This document shows positions 15,277-26,602 of a stretch of DNA of 35,135 nt, in pieces. Origin of the DNA: Treponema sp. (GTDB lineage Bacteria > Spirochaetota > Spirochaetia > Treponematales > Treponemataceae). The notes below the pieces were generated by a model, which saw nothing but the letters and a program-made list of their open reading frames with translations, had not been told where the DNA came from and did not search any database. The translations under genes and the position numbers were made by a program. Numbering within the stretch: the first letter of the stretch is position 1; every line of letters begins with the position of its first letter. The stretch lies in the NCBI GenBank assembly GCA_022640795.1, contig JALCCK010000028.1, forward strand, positions 1 to 35,135. The letters are read 5' to 3'.

Positions 15277-15957
15277 ATGAAACACGGAAAAAAATATCGT
15301 GCCGCACTTGCCAAATATGATTTGACGCAGAAGTATGATGTATCGGCGGCATGCAAAATGGTTACCGATCTTAAGTTTGCTAATTTTGATGAAACCGTTG
15401 AGACACATGTTTCTCTGCGGCTGGGTAAAAATCAGAGTGTTCGCGACACACTGGTTTTCCCGAATCAGTTTACTGAAGAAAAGAAAGTCCTTGTTTTTTG
15501 TAAAGAAGACCGTTCAAAAGAAGCTCTCGCAGCGGGAGCAGCTTATGCCGGCGCCCAGGAATATATCGATAAGGTAAAAGGCGGATGGCTTGATTTTGAT
15601 ATTGCGGTTGCAACTCCTGATATGATGAAAGATGTCGGACGTCTTGGTATGATACTTGGACGCAAAGGTCTTATGCCGAACCCGAAGACGGGAACGGTGA
15701 CTAACGACATTGCCAAGGCTATCGCTGAACTTAAGAAAGGCCGTACGGAATTCCGTGCTGACAAAGGCGGCGTTGTTCATATTGCAGTTGGCAAAGTCTC
15801 AATGGATCCGGTAAAGGTAGCAGAAAACATATCTGCTCTTCTTTCGGAAATCGAACGTAAAAAGCCTTCCGATGCCAAAGCCGGTTATGTCCAGAGTGTT
15901 TCCGTAAGTTCCTCTATGGGGCCCGGTGTCTGGGTCGACTTTAGGGAAGGAGTGTAA
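15277..15957 (+). CDS. rplA: 50S ribosomal protein L1
   Basis: 226 aa. The frame is open further upstream, but ATG 15277 directly follows the rplK stop, carries GGTGGAG upstream and gives the normal N-terminus MKHGKKYRAAL. Signature blocks: VELRLG-like VSLRLGKNQSVRDT, GRLGMILGRKGLMPNPKTGT, and SMGPGVWVDF near the C-terminus. L1 forms the mobile L1 stalk at the E site and often represses its own operon. Confidence 0.97.
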   Translation: MKHGKKYRAALAKYDLTQKYDVSAACKMVTDLKFANFDETVETHVSLRLGKNQSVRDTLVFPNQFTEEKKVLVFCKEDRSKEALAAGAAYAGAQEYIDKVKGGWLDFDIAVATPDMMKDVGRLGMILGRKGLMPNPKTGTVTNDIAKAIAELKKGRTEFRADKGGVVHIAVGKVSMDPVKVAENISALLSEIERKKPSDAKAGYVQSVSVSSSMGPGVWVDFREGV

Positions 15958-15960
15958 CCT

Positions 15961-16506
15961 ATGGCAATAAAAGCAAAGAAAATTCAGAGTGTTAAAACAG
16001 AAGCCATTGAAAAAGCGCAGAAAGATTTCAGCGGGTACAATGATTTCATTTTCGCTGATTACCGCGGGTTGACTGTTGAACAAATAACCGATCTTCGCGA
16101 TAAACTCCGCGAAAAGGAAGCGTCTCTCAAGGTTGTCAAGAATAATTTTGCACGTATCGCTTTTGAAAACATGAAGATTGAAAATGTTTCCGATTATCTC
16201 AAGGGCCCTACGGCAGTTGCGATGGCAAAAGAGGATTCAAACGAAGTTGCAAAAATAATTTTTGACTTTGCTAAAGATGCTCCTATTACAGTAAAAGGTG
16301 CTTATGTCGACAAGGAAATTTATGATGCTGAAAAAATAGAAGCATTTTCCAAGGTTCCCGGCAAAAAGCAGCTTATTTCAATGCTTATGTCTGCTATCAA
16401 CGGTCCGGCACGTCAGCTGGCTGCTACTCTGCAGGCTTATGTCGATAAGAAAAAAGAAACGGGCCCCGAAGCAGCAGCTCCTGCAACCGGCGAAAAAGCC
16501 GAGTAG
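15961..16506 (+). CDS. rplJ: 50S ribosomal protein L10
   Basis: 181 aa. It includes FIFADYRGLTVEQITDLRDK, LKVVKNNFARIA and LKGPTAVAMA, then a C-terminal helix that carries L12 dimers. It starts 3 bases after rplA with GGGAAGGAG upstream. The alanine/glutamate tail (AAAPATGEKAE) is variable in the family. Confidence 0.97.
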   Translation: MAIKAKKIQSVKTEAIEKAQKDFSGYNDFIFADYRGLTVEQITDLRDKLREKEASLKVVKNNFARIAFENMKIENVSDYLKGPTAVAMAKEDSNEVAKIIFDFAKDAPITVKGAYVDKEIYDAEKIEAFSKVPGKKQLISMLMSAINGPARQLAATLQAYVDKKKETGPEAAAPATGEKAE

Positions 16507-16562
16507 TCCCTTTCTGAAAATAGTGTGGTCAGGCTTCATCGCTGTCGACTGTCCGCACGAAA

Positions 16563-16632
16563 ACCGGTAGTGAATAAAATTCAGATCCGGTTTGCAGAGA
16601 AAATCTGCAGAACAAAACATTACCTGGTAATG
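16563..16632 (+). promoter_or_regulatory. Structured rplJ-rplL spacer
   Basis: The spacer holds three dyads in a row: ACCGG/CCGGT (16563-16567 with 16587-16591), TGCAGA/TCTGCA (16593-16609) and the perfect palindrome CATTACC-T-GGTAATG (16618-16632). L10(L12)4 autoregulation or RNA processing could act here. L12 is needed in four to six copies per ribosome, so separate control of rplL is expected. Confidence 0.45.
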
Positions 16633-16660
16633 TGAATATCTAGTTTATGGAGAAGACAAT

Positions 16661-17035
16661 ATGGCAGCTCTTACAAATGATCAGATTCTTGATGCAATCG
16701 CTAACATGAGTGTTCTGGAGGCTTCAGAACTCGTTAAAGCCATGGAAGAAAAATTCGGTGTTACCGCAGCGGCTCCTGTCGCTGTAGCTGCAGCCGGAGC
16801 AGCAGCCCCTGCCGAGGAACAGACTGAATTCACCGTAACTCTTGAGAAATTTGATGCCGCGAAAAAGATTCCCGTTATCAAGGCCGTCCGCGTTATTACC
16901 GGTCTTGGTCTTGGTGAAGCGAAAACACTCGTTGAAGGTGCACCGAAAGTTCTTAAAGAAGGCGTAAGCAAGGCTGATGCCGACAAGATGATTGCCGACA
17001 TAGCTGCTGCTGGCGGTACTGCATCGAAAAAATAA
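16661..17035 (+). CDS. rplL: 50S ribosomal protein L7/L12
   Basis: 124 aa. The N-terminal dimer domain ([20 protein letters not shown]) is followed by an Ala-rich hinge and the globular domain that recruits translation factors ([39 protein letters not shown]). ATGGAGAAG precedes the ATG. Standard length. Confidence 0.98.
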   Translation: MAALTNDQILDAIANMSVLEASELVKAMEEKFGVTAAAPVAVAAAGAAAPAEEQTEFTVTLEKFDAAKKIPVIKAVRVITGLGLGEAKTLVEGAPKVLKEGVSKADADKMIADIAAAGGTASKK

Positions 17036-17093
17036 GTTGCCAAAACTTATTTTTGTATTACATAAAATTTACTCTATCTTGTGGCTTAAATTA

Positions 17094-17124
17094 AGCTGCC
17101 GGCGATGTTTTGTCTCCGGCAGCT
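17094..17124 (+). terminator. rplL-rpoB attenuator hairpin
   Basis: A perfect 9-base stem AGCTGCCGG/CCGGCAGCT with a 13-base loop is followed by CTGTCTGTCTATATT. The tail is only partly T-rich, which fits partial termination between ribosomal and polymerase genes, as known at this junction in other bacteria. Confidence 0.6.
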
Positions 17125-17248
17125 CTGTCTGTCTATATTAATAAAAGGTGTGACCACCCGGGTCAAACCTGCAGCTGTCTTTTGTGCTGTGTAGAGTTTG
17201 CTGCATGTAGCAAGAGACAAATGCAACGGTATTTTACAGGGGGTTTTG

Positions 17249-20200
17249 ATGTTCGCAAAAAGCCGGACGATCAACCGTCAGTATATTGGGAAGAATATCC
17301 AGAGCTTTATGGAGATTCCCAATCTCATCGATATCCAACTATCATCGTATGAAAGTTTTCTTCAGCGTGAAAAACTTGAAAAGAAAGAACCGCTGGAAGA
17401 TAAAGGCCTTCAGGAAGTTTTTACCAGTACTTTCCCAATTGAAAGCCCGAACGGGGATATGTCTCTTGAGTATGAATTTTATGAGCTCGATAAAGAGAAT
17501 ATAAAATTCTCGGAACTTGAGTGCAAACAGAAAGGTTTGACATATGCGGTTCCGCTGAAAGCCCGAATCAATTTGAATTTTCTTACGACAGGAGCAATCC
17601 TTCAGAAAGATATATATATGGGTGATATTCCGCTTATGACCGACAGGGGAACATTTGTCATAAACGGAGCTGAACGTGTAGTTGTTTCACAAATACACCG
17701 TTCACCTGGTGTTATTTTTTCCCATGACAAAGGTATTTACGGCAGCAGAATCATTCCGTACCGCGGGTCATGGCTTGAATTTGAAATTGATCAGAAAAAA
17801 GAACTTATTTATGCAAAAATAGACCGTAAGAAAAAAATTCTCGGTACTGTTTTTCTTCGTGCACTCGGGTATAACAGCCGGGAAGATATTATCCGCTGTT
17901 TTTATGTGACGGAAAACGTAAAAGTTGCTGACACGAGAGAAATTAAAGATTCTCTGGTCGACAGAGTCCTTGCAAGTGCCGTTATGATACGGGATGAAGA
18001 GAGTGGTGAAGACAAAAAACTTTTCAGTGCCGGTGTAAGACTTCATCCGCACGATATAGACGACCTTGTAACATCCGGTATTACCGAAATTTGCGTAATA
18101 AAATTTGATACCCGGAAAAATTCCGATAATAAAGATGAGAAAAACGAATCACTTGATTCCCAGATGATTATTAACTGTTTTGAACGGGAAGAAATAAAAT
18201 TCGCGAAAGAAGGCGAGGAACATGCTGAACCGACGAAAGAGGAAGCTCTCTCTACTGTTTATTCTGTTCTTATGCCGGGCGAACCGATAACTGTAGAAAA
18301 TGCAGAAAAAGATCTTACTTCAATGTTTTTCTCTTCGCGCCGTTATGATCTGGGACGGGTCGGTCGCTATAAACTGAATAAGAAATTTGACTATGCGGAT
18401 CCTGTTAATGAATTTGTTCTTGAGAAACGGGACATCATCCAGACGATGAAATACCTTATCATGGTATACATCGGAGACGAACAGGTAGACGATATCGATC
18501 ATCTCGGAAACCGCCGGATTCGTTCCGTCGGTGAATTGATGACAAATCAGCTTAAGACAGCCTTCAGCCGCATGGAACGGATTGCAAAAGAGCGGATGAG
18601 TCTTAAAGAAACTGAGACTATGAAACCGCAGGATCTTATATCCATAAAACCGATTGTAGCATCCATCAAGGAGTTTTTCGGTTCCAGCCAGCTTTCACAG
18701 TTCATGGACCAGGTAAATCCGCTTGCAGAACTTACCCATAAAAGACGTCTGAACGCTCTTGGCCCGGGAGGTCTTTCGAGAGACCGTGCAGGGTTCGAAG
18801 TTCGAGATGTTCACTACACCCATTACGGACGAATGTGCCCGATCGAAACACCTGAAGGTCCGAATATCGGTCTTATCGTTTCAATGGCGATTTACGCACG
18901 TGTAAATGATTATGGTTTTCTTGAGGCTCCGTACGTAAAAATTGAAAACGGCAGGGCAGTAAAGAAAATAGAATATCTTTCGGCAATGGACGAGGATAAA
19001 TATTATATCGGTCAGGTCAGTGAAGGCATGAAAGAGGACGGTTCGTTTGCGACGGATATGATTTCCTGCCGCAACCGCGGTAACTATACCCAGCGTTCAC
19101 CGAAAGATGTCCAGTATATGGATGTTTCGCCGCGTCAGGTTATTTCCGTATCCGCAGCGCTTATTCCGTTCCTTGAACACGACGACGCAAACCGTGCACT
19201 TATGGGTTGTAATATGCAGCGTCAGGCTGTTCCTCTTTTATTCCCGGAACCGCCCCATGTCGGAACCGGAATGGAGAAAAAATGTGCGTATGATTCCGGC
19301 GTTCTGGTAAAGGCACGCCGTGCCGGAGAGATCGTATGGGTGACCAGTGACCTCATAAAGATAAAACCAGACGATGCAGCTGAAGGCGTTGTGGATGAGT
19401 ATCCGCTGCTCAAATACCAGCGGACCAACCAGGATACCTGTTACCATCAGCGTCCGACGGTTTCTGTCGGTGAAAGGGTAGAAAAAGGATCAGTTCTTGC
19501 GGACGGTCCTGCAACATTCAACGGTGAACTTGCTCTGGGACGGAATATTCTGGTCGGATTCGTTCCGTGGAACGGCTATAATTATGAGGACGCAGTACTT
19601 ATTTCTCAGCGTGTTGTTCGGGAAGATATGTATACGTCTATTCATATCAAGGAATTTACAACGGAAATTCGCGAAACAAAACTCGGACCGGAAAAAATTA
19701 CGCGTGATGTACCGAATACTGCCGAGAAGAATCTTGACAATCTTGATATTGAAGGCATCATCCGTATCGGTGCGAAAGTTCGTTCCGGCGATATTCTTGT
19801 CGGTAAAGTAACTCCGAAAAGCGAAACGGAAACGACTCCTGAATTCAAACTGCTCAATTCTATCTTCGGTGAGAAAGCAAAAGAAGTTCGTGATTCGTCC
19901 CTCAGAGTTCCTCACGGAGTTGAAGGTGTTGTCATCGATGTACAGCGTCTGCGTCGTACAGAAGGTGATGACCTTAATCCCGGTGTCGATGAAGTAGTAA
20001 AGGTTCTTATTGCAAATAAACGAAAGCTGTGTGAAGGTGACAAGATGGCTGGTCGTCACGGAAACAAGGGTGTTGTAGCCCGCATTCTGCCGATTGAAGA
20101 TATGCCGTATCTTGAAGACGGAACGCCGCTCGACGTATGTCTGAATCCGCTTGGTGTTCCGTCCCGAATGAATATCGGACAGATTATGGAATCGGAACTC

Positions 20201-20803
20201 GGACTCGCCGGAAAATACTTGAATCAGTTCTACGAATCTCCGGTATTCCAGTCTCCTTCACAGGAACAGATTGCCGCTAAACTGGTTGAGGCCGGATTCA
20301 GCAAAGACTCGAAATGCCGTGTTCATGATGGTCGTACCGGTGAACCGTTCGTGAATAATATTTTTGTCGGTGTAATTTACTTCCTTAAACTGCATCACCT
20401 TGTTGATGATAAAATGCATGCCCGTTCGACCGGACCCTATTCCCTCGTTACGCAGCAGCCGCTCGGCGGTAAAGCCCAGTTCGGCGGTCAGCGTCTCGGA
20501 GAAATGGAAGTATGGGCTCTTGAAGCATACGGAGCAGCTAATACACTGCAGGAAATGATGACAATTAAATCCGATGATATGAACGGACGTTCAAAGATCT
20601 ACGAATCAATAGTGAAGGGCGATCCTGCCTCTCCGGCCGGAGTGCCCGAATCATTTAACGTACTGGTTCAGGAACTCCGCGGTCTGGCTCTGGATTTTAC
20701 TATTTACGATGCCGACGGCAAGAGAATTGCTTTGACGGAACGTGACCAGGAGCTGATCGACAAGGCTGCTTCCGGTTTTGATAAGGAGAATACCAATGCG
20801 TGA
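17249..20803 (+). CDS. rpoB: DNA-directed RNA polymerase subunit beta
   Basis: 1184 aa. ATG 17249 follows AGGGGG and gives [17 protein letters not shown]; the frame is open 51 bases further up without a better start. The Rif region reads [20 protein letters not shown] then [17 protein letters not shown], so the residue equal to E. coli Ser531 is Asn502. That substitution is the known cause of natural rifampicin resistance in Treponema and Borrelia. Other family blocks are [17 protein letters not shown] and [14 protein letters not shown] (from Gly930). The last codons overlap rpoC by 8 bases (AATGCGTGA), so the two subunits are translationally coupled. Confidence 0.99.
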   Translation: MFAKSRTINRQYIGKNIQSFMEIPNLIDIQLSSYESFLQREKLEKKEPLEDKGLQEVFTSTFPIESPNGDMSLEYEFYELDKENIKFSELECKQKGLTYAVPLKARINLNFLTTGAILQKDIYMGDIPLMTDRGTFVINGAERVVVSQIHRSPGVIFSHDKGIYGSRIIPYRGSWLEFEIDQKKELIYAKIDRKKKILGTVFLRALGYNSREDIIRCFYVTENVKVADTREIKDSLVDRVLASAVMIRDEESGEDKKLFSAGVRLHPHDIDDLVTSGITEICVIKFDTRKNSDNKDEKNESLDSQMIINCFEREEIKFAKEGEEHAEPTKEEALSTVYSVLMPGEPITVENAEKDLTSMFFSSRRYDLGRVGRYKLNKKFDYADPVNEFVLEKRDIIQTMKYLIMVYIGDEQVDDIDHLGNRRIRSVGELMTNQLKTAFSRMERIAKERMSLKETETMKPQDLISIKPIVASIKEFFGSSQLSQFMDQVNPLAELTHKRRLNALGPGGLSRDRAGFEVRDVHYTHYGRMCPIETPEGPNIGLIVSMAIYARVNDYGFLEAPYVKIENGRAVKKIEYLSAMDEDKYYIGQVSEGMKEDGSFATDMISCRNRGNYTQRSPKDVQYMDVSPRQVISVSAALIPFLEHDDANRALMGCNMQRQAVPLLFPEPPHVGTGMEKKCAYDSGVLVKARRAGEIVWVTSDLIKIKPDDAAEGVVDEYPLLKYQRTNQDTCYHQRPTVSVGERVEKGSVLADGPATFNGELALGRNILVGFVPWNGYNYEDAVLISQRVVREDMYTSIHIKEFTTEIRETKLGPEKITRDVPNTAEKNLDNLDIEGIIRIGAKVRSGDILVGKVTPKSETETTPEFKLLNSIFGEKAKEVRDSSLRVPHGVEGVVIDVQRLRRTEGDDLNPGVDEVVKVLIANKRKLCEGDKMAGRHGNKGVVARILPIEDMPYLEDGTPLDVCLNPLGVPSRMNIGQIMESELGLAGKYLNQFYESPVFQSPSQEQIAAKLVEAGFSKDSKCRVHDGRTGEPFVNNIFVGVIYFLKLHHLVDDKMHARSTGPYSLVTQQPLGGKAQFGGQRLGEMEVWALEAYGAANTLQEMMTIKSDDMNGRSKIYESIVKGDPASPAGVPESFNVLVQELRGLALDFTIYDADGKRIALTERDQELIDKAASGFDKENTNA

Positions 20804-23800
20804 TATTCAGGATTTTGACAGTCTCAAAATTAAACTTGCTTCACCGGAGACCATCAGAGCATGGTCATATGGTGAAGTAAAGAAACCGGAGACTATAAAT
20901 TATCGTACCCTCAGGCCTGAGAAAGACGGTCTTTTCTGCGAACGCATTTTCGGAACGACAAAAGAATGGGAATGTTACTGCGGTAAATTTAAATCGATCC
21001 GCTATAAGGGTGTTATCTGTGATCGCTGCGGTGTTGAGGTTACGCATTTTAAGGTACGACGTGAGCGCACCGGCCACATTGAGCTGGCCGCTCCGGTAAG
21101 CCATATCTGGTATTACCGGTCGGTTCCGAGCCGTATGGGACTGCTGCTTGATCTGCAGGTTGCAGCTCTCCGGTCGGTCCTCTATTATGAAAAATATATC
21201 GTCATCGATCCGGGTGATACCGATCTCAAGAAAATGCAGCTGCTCACGGAAGATGAATTCCTCGAAGCTCAGGAACGGTACGGAGCTGCCTTTACTGCAG
21301 GAATGGGTGCCGAAGCAATCAAAACGCTGCTGGAACGCCTTGACCTTGACGCGCTTGCAGCCGAACTGCGGGCAAAGATGATTGAAAAAGGCTCAAAAAG
21401 CGATAAGCGGCTTCTCAAACGTATAGAAATTGTAGAAAATTTCCGTACGTCGGGTAACAAGGCGTCGTGGATGATTCTGGACGTTATTCCGGTTATTCCG
21501 CCGGAACTCCGGCCGATGGTTCAGCTTGACGGCGGCCGGTTTGCAACTTCCGATCTGAACGATCTGTACCGGCGGGTTATAAACCGTAATAATCGTCTGA
21601 AACGCCTTATGCAGCTTTCTGCACCGGACATCATCATCCGCAACGAAAAGCGCATGCTGCAGGAAGCCGTCGATGCTCTGTTCGATAACAGTAAACGGAA
21701 ACGTGTTGTTAAAGGTGCGTCAAACCGTCCGCTTAAATCGATCAGCGATATGCTCAAAGGTAAACAGGGCCGTTTCCGCCAGAATCTTCTCGGTAAGCGT
21801 GTCGACTATTCCGGCCGCTCCGTAATTGTTGTCGGACCGGAGCTTAAATTGTGGCAGTGCGGTCTGCCGACAAAAATGGCGCTTGAACTGTTCAAACCGT
21901 TCATCATGAAAAAGCTTGTCGACAAGAAAGTCGTTTTCAATATCAAGAAAGCGAAGCTGCTTGTCGAGCAGGAATCACCTGAAGTCTATGCCATCCTTGA
22001 TGAAGTCGTCAGAGAACATCCTGTTATGCTGAACCGTGCACCGACGCTCCATCGGCTGGGTATTCTGGCGTTCGAACCGGTTCTTGTCGAGGGGAAAGCT
22101 ATAAAGCTTCATCCGCTGGCCTGTAAATCCTTTAACGCCGACTTTGACGGTGATCAGATGGCTATCCACGTACCGCTGACACAAGCGGCCCAGATGGAAT
22201 GCTGGACGCTGATGCTTTCCGCCCGTAACCTGCTGGATCCGGCTAATGGAAATACAATCGTATTCCCGTCTCAGGATATGGTTCTGGGAATTTATTATAT
22301 GACATCCATCAAACCTGATGCGAAAGGTACCGGCAAACGGTTCAGTTCCGCTGATGAAGTTCGTATGGCTGCAGAAATTGGAAACATAGAATGGCAGGCT
22401 CTGATAAAGGTCGCCGTCGATAAGATGCCATACAACGGCAAAGTTCTGGAAACAACTGCCGGACGACTTGCGTTCAATGAGGCCATGCCGGACGAAGTTG
22501 ATTACGTCAACGAGCAGATGGATGACAAAAAGCTCAAGAAGATGATCGAACATGTGTATCATACACAGGGTGCATGGCTCACCATTAAAATGCTTGATGC
22601 AATCAAGGCGGTCGGTTATAAAAATGCAACCTTCTACGGTGCAACGCTTTCGATGGACGATATTATTGTTCCTGATGCGAAAAAGGATATGATGAATACG
22701 GCCAACAAGGAAGTCGAAGATATTGTCGGACAGTACAGTAAAGGTATCATTACGGCGGAAGAACGCTACAATCGTGTCTGCGATATCTGGCAGCGTACGA
22801 ATGAAGATCTGACTCAAATAATGATGGATAACCTGTCGAAGGACAAGGACGGCTTTAATACGATCTATATGATGGCGAAATCCGGTGCCCGTGGATCCCC
22901 AAAACAGATTTCCCAGCTGGCTGCTATGCGCGGTCTTATGGCAAAACCGAACGGAGATATCATCGAGCTTCCGATCCGGTCGAACTTCAAGGAAGGCCTT
23001 TCCGTTATTGAATTCTTTATCTCGACAAACGGTGCCCGCAAAGGGTTGTCAGATACTGCTCTTAAAACTGCTGATGCCGGATATATGACACGGCGTCTGG
23101 TCGATGTTGCACAGGATGTCGTTATCAATGAAGAAGACTGCGGCACTATCAACGGTATCGATTATGCGGCAATAAAGAACGGTGATGAAATTATAGAACA
23201 TCTCGCCGACCGTATTGTCGGGCATTACACCATCGAGCGGGTCATACATCCTATAACAGGAGAACTGTTATGTGATGTAAACGAGTATATTACCGATGAA
23301 CTCGCTAAAAAAATAGAAGAGGCCGGTGTTGAAAAAGTAAAACTTCGTACTGTTCTTACCTGCGAATCAAAGCATGGTATCTGTATGAAGTGCTACGGAA
23401 AGAATCTGGCACGGAATAAAATCGTTGAAATCGGTGAGGCAGTCGGAATCGTGGCAGCCCAGTCAATCGGCCAGCCCGGTACACAGCTTACGCTTCGTAC
23501 ATTCCATGCCGGCGGAGCTGCCGATAAGACGACGGAAGAAAACAAACTGGTACTTAAGTTTGATGCGTACATCAAGGAACTTTCCGGTACTCATGTTGTA
23601 ACAAAAGAAGGAAACTGGCTCTTTACCCGTAAGGGAGCGATGATTGTCACGCATCTTCTTGATAAATTTGATATCAAGAAGGGCGATAAGCTCATGGTTA
23701 AAGAAGGCGACCGCGTTTTGAGAGACAGTATACTTATTACCGGGAAAAATGGTGATGTTAAAGCTTCTTCTTCAGCCCGGATACTGCTCATGGATGACAA

Positions 23801-25049
23801 GTTGTACCTTGCCAGCAATGATCAGAAAGTCGAAATTTTCAATGGTTCTACTGTCTATGCAAAGGCCGGAGAGATCATACCTGCAAATCAGATAATCGGT
23901 GAATTCGACGCATTCAGTGAACCTATTATTTCAGAAGTTGAAGGTTATATTCATTTTGAAGACATCATTGCCGGTTCAACGCTGGAAGAAGTTATGGACG
24001 TTCAAACCGGAAAGGTCGAGCGTCGTATTGCAAACCTGCACGGCGAGGCAAAAATGCCCCGGTTGCTTATTACTGATGAAGCGGGAAATGAACGAGGCAG
24101 TTATAACCTTCCTGCGGGTGCTTTACTTCTTGTTGAGGATAAACAGCATGTTGATTCAGGTATAACACTGGCGAAAATTGCTAAGGAAGCTGCAAAAACA
24201 AACGATATTACCGGTGGACTTCCTCGTGTTTCAGAATTATTTGAAGCACGAAAACCGAAAAATCCTGCCGTTCTTGCGCAGATTTCAGGGCTTGTCAAAT
24301 TCAAGGGAATTACCAAAGGTAAACGCGTTATTGTAGTTGAGGATGCATACGGTAAACAGTTTGAGCATCTTGTTCCGATGACAAAACGAATGCTTGTTCG
24401 TGATGGTGACAGAGTCGAAGCCGGTGAACTTCTGTGTGATGGCTCTCCAAGTCCGCATGATATTCTTGCGATACTTGGAGAAAATGCACTGCAGAATTAT
24501 CTGATGGATCAGATTCAGGACGTGTACCGGGCACAGGGCGTAAGTATCAATGATAAACATATCGGAATTATTGTACGCCAGATGCTTCGTAAAGTTGAAA
24601 TCGTTGCTGTCGGGGATACACACTTTATTTTCAATCAGCAGGTTGATAAATATAAGTTCCATGAGGAAAATCGGCGTGTTATGGCAGAAGGCGGACAGCC
24701 GGCTATTGCGCGGCCAATGTTTCAGGGAATTACAAAAGCATCCCTGAATACGGATTCCTTTATTTCCGCTGCTTCCTTCCAGGAGACAACGAGAGTTCTT
24801 ACCAATGCAGCTATTTCCGGTGCTACGGATAATCTGCATGGATTAAAGGAAAACGTCGCTATCGGTCATATGATACCGGCTGGTACCGGTATCAGAAACT
24901 ACAAGAATATAAAGCTTTTTGATTCTACGGACAAGGATCTCGATATACAAATGGAAGAAATCCTTGAGAAACGCCGGGAGGAAAAAGAACTTGAAGCACA
25001 GGAAGAGGATTCCACTGCACCGACTTTCGATACGGAAGAATCTGATTAA
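20796..25049 (+). CDS. rpoC: DNA-directed RNA polymerase subunit beta'
   Basis: 1417 aa. ATG 20796 (AAGGAG upstream) is chosen over an in-frame earlier codon because it gives the conserved [18 protein letters not shown]. The N-terminal zinc site is complete (Cys60, Cys62, Cys75, Cys78). The catalytic motif NADFDGDQM supplies Asp449, Asp451 and Asp453 for the two Mg ions. The second zinc site has CMKCYGK, and the trigger-loop/bridge region has [20 protein letters not shown]. The tail is acidic ([16 protein letters not shown]). Ends the operon at the terminator at 25071. Confidence 0.99.
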   Translation: MRDIQDFDSLKIKLASPETIRAWSYGEVKKPETINYRTLRPEKDGLFCERIFGTTKEWECYCGKFKSIRYKGVICDRCGVEVTHFKVRRERTGHIELAAPVSHIWYYRSVPSRMGLLLDLQVAALRSVLYYEKYIVIDPGDTDLKKMQLLTEDEFLEAQERYGAAFTAGMGAEAIKTLLERLDLDALAAELRAKMIEKGSKSDKRLLKRIEIVENFRTSGNKASWMILDVIPVIPPELRPMVQLDGGRFATSDLNDLYRRVINRNNRLKRLMQLSAPDIIIRNEKRMLQEAVDALFDNSKRKRVVKGASNRPLKSISDMLKGKQGRFRQNLLGKRVDYSGRSVIVVGPELKLWQCGLPTKMALELFKPFIMKKLVDKKVVFNIKKAKLLVEQESPEVYAILDEVVREHPVMLNRAPTLHRLGILAFEPVLVEGKAIKLHPLACKSFNADFDGDQMAIHVPLTQAAQMECWTLMLSARNLLDPANGNTIVFPSQDMVLGIYYMTSIKPDAKGTGKRFSSADEVRMAAEIGNIEWQALIKVAVDKMPYNGKVLETTAGRLAFNEAMPDEVDYVNEQMDDKKLKKMIEHVYHTQGAWLTIKMLDAIKAVGYKNATFYGATLSMDDIIVPDAKKDMMNTANKEVEDIVGQYSKGIITAEERYNRVCDIWQRTNEDLTQIMMDNLSKDKDGFNTIYMMAKSGARGSPKQISQLAAMRGLMAKPNGDIIELPIRSNFKEGLSVIEFFISTNGARKGLSDTALKTADAGYMTRRLVDVAQDVVINEEDCGTINGIDYAAIKNGDEIIEHLADRIVGHYTIERVIHPITGELLCDVNEYITDELAKKIEEAGVEKVKLRTVLTCESKHGICMKCYGKNLARNKIVEIGEAVGIVAAQSIGQPGTQLTLRTFHAGGAADKTTEENKLVLKFDAYIKELSGTHVVTKEGNWLFTRKGAMIVTHLLDKFDIKKGDKLMVKEGDRVLRDSILITGKNGDVKASSSARILLMDDKLYLASNDQKVEIFNGSTVYAKAGEIIPANQIIGEFDAFSEPIISEVEGYIHFEDIIAGSTLEEVMDVQTGKVERRIANLHGEAKMPRLLITDEAGNERGSYNLPAGALLLVEDKQHVDSGITLAKIAKEAAKTNDITGGLPRVSELFEARKPKNPAVLAQISGLVKFKGITKGKRVIVVEDAYGKQFEHLVPMTKRMLVRDGDRVEAGELLCDGSPSPHDILAILGENALQNYLMDQIQDVYRAQGVSINDKHIGIIVRQMLRKVEIVAVGDTHFIFNQQVDKYKFHEENRRVMAEGGQPAIARPMFQGITKASLNTDSFISAASFQETTRVLTNAAISGATDNLHGLKENVAIGHMIPAGTGIRNYKNIKLFDSTDKDLDIQMEEILEKRREEKELEAQEEDSTAPTFDTEESD

Positions 25050-25070
25050 GTTTTTTTTGTAATGAAACAG

Positions 25071-25111
25071 GGCGGTATCGACGAAATTGTATTCGCGGAT
25101 ACCGCCTTTTT
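25071..25111 (+). terminator. Terminator of the rplK-rpoC operon
   Basis: GGCGGTATC and GATACCGCC pair around an 18-base loop, followed by TTTTTA. It is 22 bases after the rpoC stop and only 17 bases before the next start codon. Confidence 0.85.
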
Positions 25112-25128
25112 AGTATGGAGGTGCTCAC

Positions 25129-25455
25129 ATGGAAAATCATAAAGTTTTATTTCACATTGACGAGTCTGAAAAATGGTCGCTGCTTCTATCGAATATCTCA
25201 AATCTGCTTGCAGCGGCGGAAAACGTATCTGTTGAGGCGGTCGCTAATTCCGCGGCGGTGCGGTTCTATATCGCCGAACATCCACTGATGGATGATCTGG
25301 CAGCGTCTGGTGTCGTATTCTGTGCATGCGCAAATGCACTGCGAGGTGCAGAAATTTCAGCAGACGCGCTCCCTTCGTATGTGCGTGTTGTTCCCGCCGG
25401 TGTTCTCGAAATAATGGAACAACAGGAAGCCGGATATTGTTATATTAAGCCATAA
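25129..25455 (+). CDS. DsrE/YchN-like sulfur-relay family protein
   Basis: 108 aa. Features of the DsrE-like family (COG1416 type): an N-terminal strand KVLFHIDES, a helix SLLLSNISNLL, then VVFCACANALRGAEI with the conserved Cys region, and the ending VRVVPAGVLEIMEQQEAGYC with YIKP. Related proteins relay sulfane sulfur or bind small ligands as trimers; this one is not assigned to a pathway. GGAGGTG precedes the ATG. Because it begins 17 bases after the rpoC terminator, it must be read by readthrough or from a promoter lying within the hairpin (a TTGTAT-18-TAGTAT pair is visible there). Confidence 0.8.
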   Translation: MENHKVLFHIDESEKWSLLLSNISNLLAAAENVSVEAVANSAAVRFYIAEHPLMDDLAASGVVFCACANALRGAEISADALPSYVRVVPAGVLEIMEQQEAGYCYIKP

Positions 25456-25503
25456 ATTCAGAAAATCTGCCAATCCGTATATCTCTGATGTCTTTTATTT
25501 TTG

Positions 25504-25920
25504 TTATTCTCCGATGATCTTGATAAGTGCGTGCTTGTCTCTTTTCCCATCGAATTCAAAATAAAAAATCTGTTCCCATGTACCGAAATCAAGTTTTCCA
25601 TCCGTTATTGCGACAACGACTTCCCGTCCCATGATAGTCCGTTTAAGATGGGCATCCGCATTATCTTCAAAGCCATTGTGCTGGTACTGGCTGTATGGTT
25701 TTTCGGGCGCGAGTTTTTCAAGCCATACTTCAAAATCATGGTGTAGTCCGCTTTCATCATCGTTTATAAAAACGCTGGCCGTAATATTCATTGCGTTGAC
25801 AAGGACAAATCCTTCAGTAACCCCACTGTCTTTGACAGCTCCTGCTACCTGTTGCGTAATGTTTACCAGTCCCCGTCGTGTCGGAAAATTAAAATGCAGT
25901 TCTTTTCTATATGATTTCAT
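25504..25920 (-). CDS. YjbQ family protein (UPF0047)
   Basis: 138 aa. Family blocks: [46 protein letters not shown], the metal-site region [19 protein letters not shown] and the ending [18 protein letters not shown]. Members fold as a small barrel with conserved His/Asp/Asn; E. coli YjbQ shows weak thiamin-phosphate synthase activity, and the true role is unclear. One substitution is worth noting: family members usually have NENADPHL, and here it reads [16 protein letters not shown] lies upstream of the ATG. Convergent with the DsrE-like gene. Confidence 0.9.
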   Translation of the reverse strand: MKSYRKELHFNFPTRRGLVNITQQVAGAVKDSGVTEGFVLVNAMNITASVFINDDESGLHHDFEVWLEKLAPEKPYSQYQHNGFEDNADAHLKRTIMGREVVVAITDGKLDFGTWEQIFYFEFDGKRDKHALIKIIGE

Positions 25921-26067
25921 GCTGTTCCTCCAGAATTTTTTTTGCGTATGTAATCATAGCACAGGACAAAAAGAATTCCAAACGGCCGGATGATTGTGAG
26001 AAAACATACATAAGCGCGTATTTCTCTGAAAAACTGCAGGCTGTATTGGCGAATGCGACTGTATAAC

Positions 26068-26519
26068 CTGATTTTTAGAGAAAAGAATCTCTGGTAACGG
26101 CTATCGCCGCAAAAATACTTCATCAATTCAACGAATGTTTGAGGACCGCGTTGAAAAGCATACTGATAACATATCGGATCAGATTAACGAGAGGGGATGT
26201 GCATATGTCGATTTTTTTCTGAAAAATCCTGCATACCTCAGATTGTTATTTTTTAGCGATATTGATAAAAAGATCAGCATGTCAGATAGTTCCGATGAAG
26301 AAAAGATGGAAAAGCCTGAAGCTGTCTTCTATACGGTAGTGAATCGTTATGTAACTGAACAAAAAAGTTTAAAAAAACACGGTTCTCGATAAAGATGCAC
26401 TAGCACTGCGTGCATGGGGACTCATCCATGGGATTACCGTTTTGCTGGTGCATGGTGATTTTCAGTACGACGGCGACGTTATGGATCTTGTACGAAAGAT
26501 TATCTGGAAAAAAGAGTAA
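26068..26519 (+). pseudogene. TetR-family regulator remnant: frameshifted, DNA-binding domain missing
   Basis: A first frame (to a stop at 26392) gives RGCAYVDFFLKNPAYLRLLF and EAVFYTVVNRYVTEQKSL. A second frame, entered at a run of seven A (26371-26377), continues NTVLDKDALALRAWGLIHG then ITVLLVHGDFQYDGDVMDLV to TAA at 26519. Removing one A joins them into a typical TetR C-terminal ligand-binding domain (helices with NPA-RLLF, RAWGLIHG). Upstream, a TGA near 26059 closes the frame, and no helix-turn-helix is recognisable. So the gene has lost its N-terminus and has an indel. It may once have repressed a neighbour. Confidence 0.6.
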
Positions 26520-26602
26520 CATCCCCGCCGTCACATGGTTAAAATGAGCCGTCCTTAATGCATTTTTCTGCAGAAATAGCTGCATAACGAGTATTGTTAT
26601 GT

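Noticed and set aside
25917..26126. 69-aa minus-strand frame upstream of the YjbQ-like gene
   Set aside because: It overlaps the YjbQ-like start, has no ribosome binding site and shows no protein-like pattern beyond aromatic-rich noise.
26371..26377. Programmed ribosomal frameshifting in the TetR-like gene
   Set aside because: Joining the frames needs a +1 shift, which a run of A does not favour in the dnaX manner, and the DNA-binding domain is missing anyway. Decay or a homopolymer error fits better.
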